Part shown: positions 35,330 through 48,755 of the stretch, in pieces
Layout of the letters: every line of letters starts with the position of its first letter
Position numbering within the stretch: the stretch's first letter is position 1
Source of the DNA: Lyophyllum atratum
Lineage: Eukaryota; Basidiomycota; Agaricomycetes; Agaricales; Lyophyllaceae
Length of the DNA stretch: 64,000 nt
NCBI GenBank assembly: GCA_014905825.1
Contig: JACGCN010000024.1
Span: 310,001-374,000, forward strand
Direction of reading: 5' to 3'
The notes under the pieces: generated by a model
What the model was told of the DNA's origin: nothing
Seen by the model: the letters and a program-made list of their open reading frames with translations, nothing else
Database searches by the model: none
Position numbers and translations under genes: made by a program

Positions 35330-35990
35330 CGTTTCCTATGCCGCAACCGAATTATAATGAGGGTGGCTCCCGAATTTGGAAGTGAATCCAATACTGAGCG
35401 TCACCGTATCTTGCACGGTTGTGGCTCGAGAATCGAAAAAGTACATGGCTGCGGCAGTAAGGTTTAGGCCCCTCATATCGCCCGCCCCAACCCCAGCAGA
35501 TATTCTGTGAGTTTGATCGATAAGTAGCAGAAGTCGCTTAGGATAGTCGCTCCTGAATTCAAGAGTGAATAGAGCATCGTCGTGCATCGGGCATGGCATG
35601 CGGCTTGAAGATTGAATACATGGGTAGGGCTTGGACACTTCATACAGCGGAATATTCTGTGAGATCGATCGAATCGTAGAAGTGGTGAATCGCATAGGAG
35701 GGTATTTTCCTCGATTCGGAATTGAATAGAGCGTCATCGAGAGCCGTGCGCCGTGTGGCTTGAATATATAGCGGAGGTACGGATTTAAGCCCTTCATTTC
35801 CCTGGTTACCGACTCGTCCCGTGTTGAATATGATAGTGTTCGATATAGGTTGCATAGGACGGTGACTCCTGAATTCAAAATCCAACGTCGTCATACACCT
35901 TATAGCCGGTCCCCGCCTTATTGAACATCCTGTGGGATCAATCGACTGGTGGTGTAGTAAGCTAAACTGGCGGTATATCATATCACCGAT
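35330..35990. repeat. Degenerate tandem repeats, unit about 150-180 bp
   Basis: Shared landmarks recur in order about four times: an ATTCTGTGAG or ATCCTGTGGG block followed by GATCGA-like sequence, a GCATAGGA/GCTTAGGA block, CTCCTGAATTC or CTCGATTCGGAATTG, GAATAGAGC(A/G)TC, GTGGCTTGAA and a segment near CCCTTCAT/CCCCTCAT. The units are diverged and of uneven length. No coding frame spans them. Confidence 0.55.
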
Positions 35991-37401
35991 GGTGAGAGAT
36001 TGATCTATCAGGGAACCGGTCAATACATTTCAGACGCTTCAGTTGGGCACTGCCATAGGAATGGTAGAAATAGCCGGCCACCCACTTTGGCCTGCGATTC
36101 ACTGACGTTTACAGGCTGTCATGATATCGATATTTCAAGCACACCACACGATCAGGTAGATGGCTGGCAGGATATGGGAAGGTGTTGTGGAGCAACAGAT
36201 GATTCTGTTCGAGCTAGTCTTTGGTTGGGACGGTCCAACAGTGATCATCATTATGTTCGAGGAAAGCCATAGATAGCACACAGGAAAAACGAGAGAGGTT
36301 CCAACAAGGACATACCGGGGAGAGGTGAAGGGGTAATGTCTGAAGGGCGAGATGGAAGGGTAACTATAGCCTGATACAAAAGGGTTTTTGTTCTGACGGC
36401 CTTTGGGAGGCTGGAAAATCTGTCAGTGGCTGTCGGTCGTGAACCGAGATCCCTTCACCGTTCAGATGGCTGACCTCGAAAACGCAGATCCAGCTTACCC
36501 TTATTGCGTAGTGTGGTGGGCTTGTAAAGCTGAGAAGAGGGGCGCGGGCGTCACAATGCACTGGGCTTTCATGAACGGTCCCAGCCGGTGGATGCTGCAA
36601 AAGCCGCAGATAACGGGAAAAGAGAACACGCCGCGCCCCTTCCTTGAGGCGCAGGGTATGAGGTGTTTCTTCCCGCGATCCTGTTATCTCCTTCAAAGGG
36701 CGGGAACTTGCTGGGGAAACGGCATCCGTGAATTTCGATCTGTGCGTATACACCGAGCGTGTCACCATCGACAGGTGACACGCGCATCAGGAAAGAAGCC
36801 CATGCTTCATTGCTTGTACCGCAGAACCGTCGAATGAGTCAATAGGGTTTACTTAGGAAGAACCAATATACACGCGTACCCACCTGGCTAGTCGGACAAG
36901 AACACGAGTTCCTGGTCAATCAACAGTTGCAGAGATGGTGAGGAGCAGATGGTGTCGTAAATACCTGGCTATGACAAGAGGTTGCGTGCAGCTCTGCTTC
37001 TAGTTCGGTTACAAGCCGCTCGACAGTGTGATTGAAGATGGACAGGTGATGAATTTCTGGGATGCGGGGTGATAGTTTACCGGTTGTCAAAACAAGAGTG
37101 ATCAGACGAATCCCATTTGTTCCGCCACCTCACGTTTGTTTATATTGCCTCTTGCTTCCGGTCATCGACTTGTCTATGCTCTGGCCCATCCTCTCTGGCT
37201 GTTCCTGCCTTGTAATTCACTTATAACGACTTTACGGACTCAAGTTGGAGGGTAGGAACCTTTTACCGACATTTGCGGGCTTGGCTGAACTAAAAACAGG
37301 TGAAAAACGCAGCTTTTGGGGGAATTCTATTCCCGTGTACTTTTTCTTTCTGAAGAAGGCGACGCGCAAGCCACGTTTCAACGTCCAGACACGACCCAGG
37401 C
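35991..37401. other. Intergenic upstream of BEM2
   Basis: An open frame at 36403-36837 (+) has Cys/Trp-rich translation but no domain. The opposite strand is open too. The promoter of the BEM2 gene should lie in the last few hundred bases; a clear TATA box was not identified. Confidence 0.45.
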
Positions 37402-40400
37402 ATGGCGCCACGACGCGGGGGCGGTTATGCAAATACTCTGAGCCCACAGGACCCACCAGCAGCTTCAGGGTCGCCTTCGCCGCTGACACCAAACTTTCCC
37501 CGTTCGACATCGCCATCATCGGGATTGGCCCAATTCCTTACGAGGCCTTCGAAATGGTTCACCCGGAGTGCATCGGCGTCCAAGATACAGAACAATGCAG
37601 CTCCTGAGCAGCCGCGGCCGAGTATGAGCTCGGGCAGAAAGCATAAGATTTCGCGACCGACGGATCCGAGGCCTATACTGGATGGTTATGGGGGTGCTGG
37701 CAGCAAGTGAGTAATTCGATGTCTTTTCTTTTTGGGAACATCGTAAATCAGGCGTACATCGTGACTGGATTCCATGATCGCTTCGTAGGCGTAGAAATCT
37801 GGTCCCCAGGAGTCGAAGCGTCGTTCTTAACAGCCTACACGTGTCATTCGTTTGGAAGGACTTTGGCCACGATGCTCTCGGCCTTGGGGTGCTCCCCTTC
37901 TTCTCGATCATCTTCGTTCTTGCTTGCCTTCTTCTCGATCATCTTAGTTCTTGTCGTATCCAATAAATTCTTATACATTGACATCCAGATCTGTGCACAA
38001 TTTGTCAATACGACCTCCGGGATCCCTTGACATCCCTCAAAACCATCCTACAAGCACACCTTCAAGCCCTTCTATCGGTCCAAGCCCGAGTTACGGTGTC
38101 GGCGATCTTCGTAACATATCCCGCAGGGGATGGTCAAAGTCTGCTGATGACCTCAGCCAAACCTCTCCAGCACCTTTTTCGCCCATCCAAACATCGTTTC
38201 AAAATAAGGTGACGGAGTATCGAAACCGAAGTCATAGTAGTGCCAGTGCAGTCTCGCCTTCAAGCCCGTCGTCACCCACCTTTTCCAATAGACAGCACCC
38301 TTTCCCAAGTGTCAAGAGCAATGTTTCTCCGTCATCCTCACCCCCTCGTAGTACGACGATGCCAACAGTATCTATATCGATATCTGCTCCCACAATCGAA
38401 GAGATCCCGCGAAAGACCTCGCCAACTGAGGTCCACGCTCGGTCGCACTCGTTCACCCCGAAGCAGTCATCAAAACTTGCCTCACCCCGACTCACGCCCG
38501 CTACCCCGAAACGTAAGGGTTCTATCCCGACAGATCGTGACCTTGAGGTGAAAGATACTGAGAGGCCTTCACCGACCACGCCTTCTCGCAGCAGCACCTT
38601 TCCTCTTGTCTACCCCACAACCCAGGCCGAGTCACCTGCAGCGAATGTTAGCCCCCGGAAAGCCCCCGTGGCACGCTCGAACCGCCCCACCACCCTTCTC
38701 ATGCCGCCAACTCTTCCAGAGCCCATCCCAGGCAGCGAGCTGGATGAGACAGATCCGAAACGCTCATCGCAGATCGTATACCACACCGGTTTTATCAACC
38801 GCCTCGCGGACGTGCCCAACCACTACCACGCGAATCTCGCGCTATCCAAAGGGTGGAAGCCTTTCAAGCTCGAGCTCAAGGGGTCGAAGCTCCACTTCTA
38901 CAAACCCCCGAACGACCGGGCTACAGCGGTGAAGGAGCTGTTCCCGACGGAGCTCGTGCCGCCGTTGCTGGAGGATGAGGAGGATGCGGATGCTGAGGGT
39001 CCCGCTACGGATGACCGGGACGGGTTGGGTGGATCAGGGCGTGGACAGAAGGGGCGTGAGGAGCAGCAGGGGACGTATGGGAGGAAGAAACGCGCTTTTT
39101 GGGGTCGTAGGACGCATCCTGATCTCGTGCAGAGTGGGGAAGAGATCGAGAAGGGGACGTTTGAGGCGCTCGTTCATGAGGCGGTCTTTGCGACTACGTT
39201 CCTGACGCGCGAGCAGGGAGACGTGCAGCAGGAGGGTGGTGCAGATGCGACAGTGGGGCTCCAGCGCGTGGAGGAGTGGAAGACCTTCGCGTCGGCGATT
39301 CTGCTGTGTTTGCCCTCGATCGTAGGGCAGGGGAAATTCGAAGTGGAATTCATGAGGTGCTGTGCGTACCTGGTGAGCGGCGCGCAGCCGGATGACGAAG
39401 AGCAGGAGCGCGAGAGGGCGGGTTGGCTGGCGGGGGAGTATCTCAGGTGTTATGGGGCTCCTGCTGATCAGGATGCTTGGGAGGAATGGCGGAAAGAGTC
39501 TATTCCTGACGTTGCTGCTGGGGTCGTCCAAGGCTCTCCGGGGCCAGTTATATCCATGTCAACATCGACACAGGCGATGCTTCACCCTTCACCCCTTCTC
39601 CTTGGTTCCCCCAACACAGGGACCTTTTCTCCAAGGCCGAACGATCCTACTCCAACCGTATCGCTTCTCGGCGCCCTCAATGGACAAGACGTCGTACCTC
39701 CTTCATTGGCGAAGAACGCCTCTTTGGATCATCGGAACTTCGAGCACCAATCATCGTTACGACCTAGTGGATCTCCGAACCCCCGCATGCCATGGGCAGC
39801 ACTAGAGCAAGAAGGACTTTCCCGGGATGTGCTGCTCCTACTTGACCCTCATCTCATCGCACACGGCCTCATTCTCTTCCACCGCTCCGTTCTCGACGAG
39901 ACGCCCGAAAACATCACCGCAAGTTTTGTCTTCGGACCCGAAAACCTCGCATCTGCCTCTGCCCCCTCTGATACGTCCTCTGCCCCGCTCTTCGGTACGG
40001 AGGACCAACCACACTGGCTCACCAAGCTCCTGCTCCTCCAGATACTAGGAGCTGACACGTCCACCGGGACCGCCCACCAGAACTCAGGCTCCCCATCCCC
40101 GCCGCATCAGCAGCTTACCTCCCCAGGGCGCAGGTCAGAGGAAAACAGGGGTACACCGCAGACTTCCCGGACGCACTCGCGGTCCGAGGTCATCTCAGTC
40201 TGGGCGCGGGTTGGCGAGCTCTGCCGTCTCGCAGGCGATGAATGCTCTTGGCGCGCCATCGCCGCCGCACTATGCTCCCGGCCCGTCGCACGCCTGGACA
40301 AGGTGTGGAAGCGCGTGGACCGTCTGGCACTCTCGGCGGTCGAGAGTTGGGTGTACCCGACGACGGGGAACGGGGACTTGCCGGTCGGAGTGAAGGAGCC

Positions 40401-43400
40401 GAAGGTCACGCCATGGGGTGGGGATATCCGTGCCCGGGTGAAGGAGGCGCTGGAAGGTGCTACGGGGGAGGCGGGGGAGCAGGGGTTGAGGGTGGAGCCG
40501 TTTAGGGAGGCGAGGGGCTTGTTTGAGGACTTTAGGACAGCGTTTTCGTTATGCCCTAGAAGGGTGCCGCTGGTGCACGATGAGATGAACGATGATGTGA
40601 AGAGGATGGTGGCGTTTTGGAAGGAGATGGCGGCGGAGGGTGGGGGTTTCGGTGGGATGGCCGCGAAGTTCCAACGGTATGTGATGTTCTTGTGCATGGG
40701 TTGGGCACTTGTTGATGATGCGCTTGAAATAGGGTGGAGCAGTTCATGTCTCTGTCACTCGCTGCTGAGCCCCGTCGGAAGGGTCTTTTTGAGCCGTATT
40801 TTTGGTCGCGTTCTACATCTGGCCAAGCTCCGCATGCTTCCCTTCTTCCCCTTTTATTCCCTGAACCTCTCCCCACCGTGTGTCTTATTGACAGGGCACA
40901 ACTCCTCCGTGGGCGTGTCGATAGCGATGCGTCTGATGTCCAGCTTCGACGAGCGATCGATCCTCACCGCCATCCAAGCCAGCGACCCCTTCCCACTCAG
41001 GGTCCTGACCCAAATACAGGACTCGCGGCTCTGAACCAGGGCGGCACAGTCATCCCAGTGTACAACGGCGACCTGCTTCTCGTTGTGCAAGCAGGTGGCG
41101 GATTGGATTCGGCACCTAGCTCGCGGCCTCCATCATCTCGTATTTCATCGAGACCGCCCAGTTCTATCGCCGATTCTGGGATGGAAAAGGGACTTGGAAG
41201 GGCACCTTCCATTCGTGTTAAGCCTGGCTCGTCACAGGGTCTGGAGAGAAAGTCGAGTGTCGCCCGCCGGAACTCGTTGCCGTCGCTATCTAATCGGCAA
41301 AACTTCGTCATATCGGAGCCATCCTCGGAGCATCCATTGCGTGTTATGGTCCAAGCAGGTACCCTCAACACACTTGTAAATATCTTGGTGCATGGCCTGC
41401 AGAACGTGTCCGTGTCTGTTGCGGATGATAACGGAGAGATGAGTCTCCGGGAGGGGATGACCCGCGAGCTCATCGTAGATCGCGTTGAGTTTGCCAAGGT
41501 CTGGTGGAACGTCTTCCGAAGCTTTGTTTCTCCCCTCGTTTTCTTTGAGGTACGCTATTTCGTGATTCTATCGATAACAGGATCCCACACTCATGTTGCC
41601 ATCTTTTGCAGTTGCTACGAAAACTGTATATCACATCACAACCATTTGGATCTTCACCTCCCGTTGGCGAGTATGTTCACGTTGCAACTACCCGCACTGA
41701 GGTCCTGGATACGATCAAGGAGTGGTTGACCATTGGTGGAGGAGCACAGGACGTCTTGGATGACACCCAGCTTTTCCTTGCCGTCCGTTCGTTTTTGGAC
41801 AGCCCCTCCGACCACGTAGTCTACGAAGCAAAGAATTTCTCCCATTCGAACGTCCAGCAGAGCGTTTCTCGACTGAAGGACGCGAGAGAATCTCTCAGGT
41901 CGTCGTTCACCTCCCAAACGATGAGGCCGTTGACGACACGTGGCCCTCCGATACCCCGAGGGTCCTTGAATGGTGGTGGCGTCCGCAGCCGCAACCTCAG
42001 CATGCGAGAGCCGCCTGATATGGACCGCATTGATGCGGAAGACTTTGTTGACAACCTTGATGGAATGGCTAGTGCGGCGTTCAGTAATGTCACCGAAGAG
42101 GTACGTTTGGTTGTCTATAAGCTTTTTGTGATCTCCCTGACGATCTCATTTTGGACAGGATTTGTATGTCACAGCAGATCTCTTGGAGGTACAGTCCTCC
42201 GATCGCATAGGATGGTTCTCGCTTCGGGAAACGGGCACTATAGACGAGGCAGTTGACATACAGACAATCTATACGCAAATCCAGGAGGTCGACCACTCTT
42301 CGATGATTTCTGAGCTCAGCCAGGACTCCTTGTATCGCATGCTGCCGCCTGGCATACGCAGCTGTGTCAGGGCATATGGCATCATTCGCAAATGGATCAT
42401 TTCGAAAATCGTTGCTCCTCGATTGGGTCTCCGGGCACGCCAGGCGCGCATGGAGCTCTTGCTTCGAGCAATCGAAGTCGCTCGATTGCGGAACACCAAC
42501 TCGAGCTCGACGTCTGCAAGGCTCGCCGACCAGCCCTGTGTTAGGTCCTTCGTGGAGGCCGTCACCACCTCTGCTATCCTCAGCGTTGAGAGTCGTATGC
42601 ACACGCGCGCTTGGCAGAACGTAGCGGTCAGTCGCGGGGTGCAATGCGACTCTCTCGTTGCATTGCTTTCACGGCCTGGAACGAAGTCCGTGTCGTGTCA
42701 AGAACCCTTAAGCCCTGATATGGGCTGGGTGATCGAGCGCATGCTTGAGGTGATCGCCACCCCCGACACAGTAGAATCTGCGGCACAAGAGACCCACAAT
42801 CTTGTCAATTTCGACAAACGGAGGTATGATCTGCCATCGGTCAACACGTTCGTCATTACTAATTGACATTCAATGCAGGCATCTCTGCAATCTTATTGAT
42901 AAAGCACCGGCACTGCCTGCCCTCCGAAGGCGACTCCAGCCTGACGAGCTCAACAGACGAGGCTTCGAACGGCTCAACAACGTCGAGAAGGAAGTTTTCC
43001 TCCTACAGTTCGACCATCGGGGCATCAAGGACGAAGCTTCCCGCGAAGCTTCCCAGCCCTCGATGGGCACTCCCTCCGGCCGAAAACTATCCCGCCCTTT
43101 CCAGCGGCTTGTCAGCGCACAACTGGAGAAGAACCGACGTGACAAGAATTTGCGGTCCCGGTTGCAGAAGGAGAAGCTGCACGAGCAGTCGCGCAGCGAG
43201 AAGCGCGACGAACTGCTCAATCGTGCGATGCGCCCACGAAAGCAGAGCGGACTGGGCGTGCAGAAGCAGCACAGGAATAAGAAGAGCATGTCTGCGTTCC
43301 TCCAGTTCATGCGACCCATATCGAGTGCCTTCGGGGCGGACATCCCGCCTTCGCCCGGGGTGAAGAAGACGGCAGCGGAGCTTGACTTTACCTCATCGGG

Positions 43401-44710
43401 GAAGCCTTCACTTGTGCTCAGCCTGATGGATGCACGCGTTGCGCAGTTCATCAACAACGAGCGGTCGTTCACGTTCCAGCTTGACACGGAAGACGGAGGT
43501 CATTACCTACTCCAGGCTATAAACAAACGCGATATGATGAAGTGGATCGAAACTATCACTCGCGTGACGAAGATGGCTGCTCAGCGCAGGCTGACGTACC
43601 TTGGGAGCTCGCCCAAACCTCAGCTATCTGACCACATTCATAGCCACCCCGTCGTCGCCTCGCGGGATCCGAAGGCTGGTGAGTAGTATATCATCTTCAG
43701 TTTTCAACAACTCCTGAAGTCCGCCTCTCAGTGTTCGCGGTGGAGCTTGAGTTCCTCTTGCAAAGGGAAGCAGGAAACGAATCTGTCCAGGCCGGCGCTA
43801 TTCCGTTTGTGATTGAACAGTGTCTCTCAGAAGTGGAAGTTCGGGGTTTGAGCGAAGTTGGTATTTGTACGTCGCCATCTTTTCACTCCGTAAACGTTTG
43901 GTCACGAATCTCTTCGACAGATCGTATCGCGGGTGCGGTGTCAGAAATCAATGCCCTCAAGGACGCGTTTAACCGGGGTAAGCATTCATTATTTCTCAGC
44001 CGAGATTTCAGAGTACTGACTCAATGCAGGCGAGTCCCCTATCACGTCTGCGACCGATATACACGCTGTCTGCGATCTAGTGAAGTCCTGGTTCAGGGTT
44101 CTTCCTGAACCTGTGTTCCCGGCGTCCTCGTATTTCGATGTCATTCAAGCTATGCGTACGTCATCGGGTTGTCCGCTTCTTTCTATACCCTATCTAATCT
44201 TTCCCGTTTCTAGAACTCGAAAACTTGGACGCACGCCTTGCCAACATCAGGAATGTCGTACAAGCTCTCCCTCAAGGCAACTTCGATCTGCTCAGGCGGG
44301 TGTCTGAGCATCTGGACAGAGTCACCGACTATGAAGAATATAACCACATGACAGCTGAGGCACTGGCCATCGTGTTCAGCCCGAACTTGCTGCGATCACC
44401 CCAGAACGACTTTTCCCTGATCCTGGCTAACATGGGCCATACCCATAAGCTTGTGAAAGCGCTTATCACCCATGTGAGTACCGGGACTCCTGGTCATACT
44501 GAATTTGTGTTGATAGCAGATATGTAGTTCCATGTCATCTTCGATGAAGCCGATCCAGAAGCAGAGGCTCACTCAGAGGACGAGTATGACTCCCCGATCA
44601 TGGAAGAAGACGAGGAGGAAGATGAAGATGACCTACGTGTGCCTCAGACTCTCGAGCCAGAACAGCTTTCCTCGGAAGCCGATTATTCTAAGCAGTATAC
44701 CCCCCCTTAA
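37402..44710 (+). CDS. BEM2: Bem2-type Rho GTPase-activating protein (PH, RasGEF-like, PH, RhoGAP)
   Basis: Large regulator of Rho-family GTPases in cell polarity and cell-wall integrity. Eleven exons (37402-37706, 37989-40676, 40733-41549, 41612-42100, 42159-42823, 42879-43678, 43732-43866, 43921-43977, 44030-44155, 44214-44473, 44528-44710) give 2174 aa; yeast Bem2 is about 2167 aa with the same domain order. A Ser/Pro-rich N-terminus is followed by a PH-like segment at about 365 (HTGFINRLADVP, GWKPFKLELKGSKLHFYKPP). RasGEF-N begins at about 1200 (MVQAGTLNTLVNILVHGL), and the RasGEF-like region spans about 1290-1660. A second PH lies at about 1830 (VAQFINNERSFTFQL, MMKWIETI) and RhoGAP at 1921-2114. 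The arginine finger is Arg1968 in GIYRIAG, split by an intron. The C-terminus is acidic. The first intron, 282 bp, is unusually long. Confidence 0.93.
37896..37953. repeat. 31-bp tandem duplication within BEM2 intron 1
   Basis: Two adjacent copies sharing CTTCTTCTCGATCATCTT and GTTCTTG, with one or two differences. They lie in the pyrimidine-rich part shortly before the acceptor at 37988. Confidence 0.7.
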
Positions 44711-45101
44711 TACACCTATCCCCCATATTACCCATCTTCTGGAACTGGCCGCCATTTTCGGCGACTGATGGCCATATGCATCCCGTGTACGTATAGCATG
44801 CCCTTCTCAACATCTGCCCTCCCCTTTTTCTGCAATTGGACTCGTAGATTCGTACATTATTACCGTGTGCTCATCGGACGACTCCTATCTCGCACTAAGC
44901 ATTATTGCTCCCCTGTTATGCACTCGCTAGAATACCCTCATAGTCATATGTCGCTTTCTTTATGAAGCAGTAAAACGTCCCCCCCCTCTTCGACTCGGAT
45001 TCTCGGAAACTGAGCTAATGTGGCTGTGCAAGAAATCTGGGAATTTACGCGTCTTGGACTTGCTAATCTTGCCTTGATCCAAAACTTGACCTCCTCCATA
45101 A

Positions 45102-47158
45102 ATGTCGCTCAAGGTCCCAAAACAAAATAATATCCAGCTTTTCAAGGATGGATACAAGGTATTACCAGTGATACATATGCGAGATAACACTAACGCGATG
45201 TAAAGCATCTGTCGGGGCTTGAGGACGCAGTACTACGAAACATCCAAGCGGTAGCGGAGCTTTCCGACCTTGTACGGACGAGTTTTGGCCCAAATGGCGC
45301 GTTTTACTACTTGATCTGCTGGGAGGAAGGCTTACAGGCATATCAGGACGCAACAAGCTGCTAATCAACCATCTTGGCCGTCTTTTTGTGACCTCAGATG
45401 CGGCAACAATAATTCGGGAGATCGAGGTGGTACACCCTGCTGCAAAGCTGTTGGTGATGGCATCGCAGGCCCAGGAAGCAGAGGTGCGCAGCGTTATATG
45501 TTATCTGTACTGGAGTGTGTCTCACCGGTTTTGCTAGATGGGCGATGCGACGAATATGGTGCTTATTTTGGCAGGCGAGCTGCTGAAGAAGGCCGAGCAC
45601 CTTCTTATCATGGGTCTGCACCCAAGCGAAATCATCAAAGGCTATGAGCTCGCATGCGCGAAAGCGCTCGCTGAACTAGAAGGTGCGTTGCGCTTCTTTA
45701 CCATGCTCTGATCTAACGATCGGTGCAGGCCTGTCGAATTTCAGCCTCCCCTCGCCTCTCACGCAAAGGACGCTCGCATCGGCACTTAAGCCTGCAATCG
45801 CGTCGAAACAGTACGGGTACGAGGATACACTAGCCTCGCTTGTCGCAGAGGCAGCTCTCGCGATCATGCCCCCCAACCCGAAAAACTTCAACGTCGATAA
45901 TGTCCGTGTTGTGAAGATCATGGGTGGGAGTCTCTCAGGAAGCAAAGTTGTGCAAGGAATGGTCTTTGGACGCGAACCGGAAGGTAAGTGATAGATCGAA
46001 CGCTTGGGTCTGTCTCTGTTGACCATTACTACAGGCCAGGTCAAAAAAGTCACCCGTGCAAAGGTCGCTGTCTTCACCTCCGCCCTCGATGTTGCGCAAA
46101 CAGAAACAAAAGGCACCGTACTCATCAAGAACGCCGATGAGATGCTCAACTTCACCACTGGGGAGGAGAAGCACCTGGAAAAGGTGTGTAAACCAGCATC
46201 TATCATCGGCATTGCACCTCACACCTCCGTCTAGATCTTCAAAGAGATCGCCGACTCCGGCGTCAAGGTGATCGTCGCCGGCTCAACGATCGGCGAGCTT
46301 GCGATTCACTACCTCAACCGCTTCGGCATCGCCGTTCTGCGCGTCCTCTCCAAGTTCGAGCTACGCCGCCTCTGCAGGGTAGTCAATGCTACCCCCCTTG
46401 CACGCATGGGCGCGCCGACGCCGGAGGAGGCTGGGTTCATCGACGTATTCGAGACGCTCGAGGTGGGCGGGGACCGTGTGACAGTGCTGCGGCAGCTAGT
46501 CGAAGGCGACGAGGGCTTCGACCCTTCGAAGAAGTTCGAGAAGACACGGACGGCGACGATCGTGCTGCGGGGCGCGACATCGAACCATCTGGACGATCTT
46601 GAGCGTGCCATCGATGACGGTGTGAATGTGATCAAGAGCTTGTTGAAGGATGCGAGACTGGTACCAGGTGCTGGTGCGACCGAGGTGGAGCTGGCGAGGC
46701 GTGTGGAGACTTATGGCGGTGGCTTGAAGGGTTTGGCACAGCATGCGGTAAAACGATATGCGATGGCGCTGGAGGTGATCCCGAGGACCCTGGCGGAGAA
46801 TGCTCTGGGTGGATCCGAGGGTAATGAGGTGCTCAGCCGATTGTGGGCCAAGCATGAGCAGAAAGGCGGGGAGGCCTGGGGTGTTGACATCGAGGTGAGC
46901 AATTCCTCTCCCTCCCTCCATCCCTCCCTTTCGTTGTTTCGTTCAACTGACGTGTCAATTCAACAGGCCGAGACTGATGGGACTCTCTTGACCATTGATC
47001 ACGAAATCTACGACTCGCTCGCCGCCAAGACCTGGGCGCTCAAGCTGGCGACAGAGGCCGCGGTCTCGGTGCTCAGCGTTGACAGCATCATCATGAGCAA
47101 GCCGGCGGGTGGCCCCAAGGTGCCCCAGCAGGCGGGTAACTGGGATGCAGACGATTGA
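45102..47158 (+). CDS. CCT8: T-complex protein 1 subunit theta (CCT8)
   Basis: Subunit of the cytosolic TRiC/CCT chaperonin, which folds actin, tubulin and other proteins with ATP. Eight exons (45102-45158, 45206-45296, 45347-45483, 45538-45682, 45729-45983, 46035-46183, 46235-46894, 46967-47158) give 561 aa. The group II chaperonin motifs are present: TSFGPNGRNKLLINHLG, MGDATNMVLILAGELL (theta-type variant of GDGTN), NFNVDNVRVVKIMGG and VPGAGATEVELARRV. The second intron (45297-45346) begins GC rather than GT; no GT donor nearby keeps the GPNGRNK frame. The Met at 45102 gives the theta N-terminus directly before NNIQLFKDGYK. Confidence 0.95.
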
Positions 47159-47744
47159 TTGGTCTACAGCGTAGCGCGAAAAGATATACAAATATGTTGT
47201 GTGTAAGTAATACGATTATACATGCTAGAGGAGCCCTTCCCTATGAGCTGCCGGATCTTAGGAAGCTGTCTCTTCTTACCTTTCCCTACCTGTATGGAGT
47301 ACCCCATGAAGAACATCCTAAGACTATTGGACTAACAACCCGGCTAGTCATCGAAGACCATATACGCCCTTATCAAGTTTTCAACATATGCAGGGCGGCC
47401 CTCGTTATGTGCTATCCGTAGGTAAGACCCGTAAGCGCTGGACCTTCGTTTTCTTCCTTGATCTCGTTAAAGTGACAAGCCTGACGGTACCTGTGGCGCT
47501 TGCGCAGATCGAAAGGGGGACATGCCGTTACGAGCAGGGGTTGTGCTGCGGCTTTTATATTATGATCGACTGGGAATGGCATTGGCTGATAATGGCCACC
47601 TAGAGTGGTGGATCGTGGTTCATATTCACATCTGAAGAGAGCTCATACTCAGCGGCGCGGACTCCGAAAATGAATACCTATAATTTGTACATTGAGTGGG
47701 CCACAGCTTCTACGATTCTTTAGAAGTCGTCAAAACGTGAATGC

Positions 47745-48755
47745 TCATGTCTGGGTCATCATCCCGTACATGGCGAAGTCGCCCCAGGGGCCACATCCAT
47801 CAACTTTGTGTTTCAACTTGAAACCTATAGAAGCATACACGTTCACCTGATGCAGAGTTGAGATCGTATTAGTGGCATTATATATCAGTCGGGCTCACAT
47901 TTGTTTGAGTTTCGACTTCCAAAGTCATGGGGAGATGGGTTGCAGAAGCCTGCAATACATATTCTAAGTCCTGTCATAAAATGGTTAAAAGCGGCGTACG
48001 ATCCGGCGAACTTCGCCTATGATTTTGGTCGCAATACCCTTCCGCTGATACTGAGGAATTATTCCGATGACCTGCAGGTGCCATCCGCGGAGCTTGGTGC
48101 CGGGACCGAAGGACTTTAACACGAAAGCGTCATCAACTGGGGTCAACTGATTCCGAGAACACGTCAATCAGAGAAGTAACAGTGGGCATCATCCATCAAC
48201 CTACCACATCATCCCACCATCGCTTCAGCTGGGGACTGAACATATTCTCAAACGGCTCCCATGCTTCTTTCTCCTGCCTCGGGCTGAAGAGGCCAAAGAG
48301 AACAACGCGGAAGCAATCAGACACATCGTTGAAACCGACAATCAAAACGCCCACCTCGCGAACATCTCCTGACCTGGTCCAAACCAGATCGCGGCGCCAA
48401 TCAGAGCACCTTTTGCGTCTTTAGCTACGTAGATTACTCCATCAATCACGGCAGCAACGACTTGCGACTTGAAGAACGGGACATAGAGTGCAGGGTCATG
48501 AGCAGTCACGATATGGACGAACTTGTCTGGAACGCCGATGAAACATATGTTCGGGAATATGATACAGAAATCAAACCTTCGTGGAAGCACTGCGCAAGCG
48601 TGTTCGTTACGTCCTCCACATCGGCCTCTGGACAGGAAACATCACGATCAGTCATTGAATTGAAGTTAATCAACGGCGGTCAAATACACACCAGTGGGGC
48701 TCAAAAGGCGATGGACTGTGTAATCGACGCGCTGTCCTGACGCTTTCGCAGTCAT
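47745..48755 (-). CDS. GNAT-family N-acetyltransferase
   Basis: Acetyl-CoA-dependent acetyltransferase of unknown substrate, probably cytosolic. About seven short exons join in frame from MTAKASGQRVDYTVHRL (start 48755) to VDGCGPWGDFAMYGMM and a stop at 47745. The acetyl-CoA-binding motif A is clear: WHLQVIGIIPQYQRKGIATKI, containing the Q-x-x-R/K-G-I-A loop. It is followed by THLPMTLEVETQTN and VNVYASIGFKL, the beta6-beta7 signature of GNATs. An internal stop-like end at 47985 disappears when the intron after GEVRRI is spliced at GTACGC. The gene is convergent with CCT8. Confidence 0.8.

Noticed and set aside
36403..36837. 144-codon plus-strand frame
   Set aside because: The opposite strand is open as well and no domain is visible.
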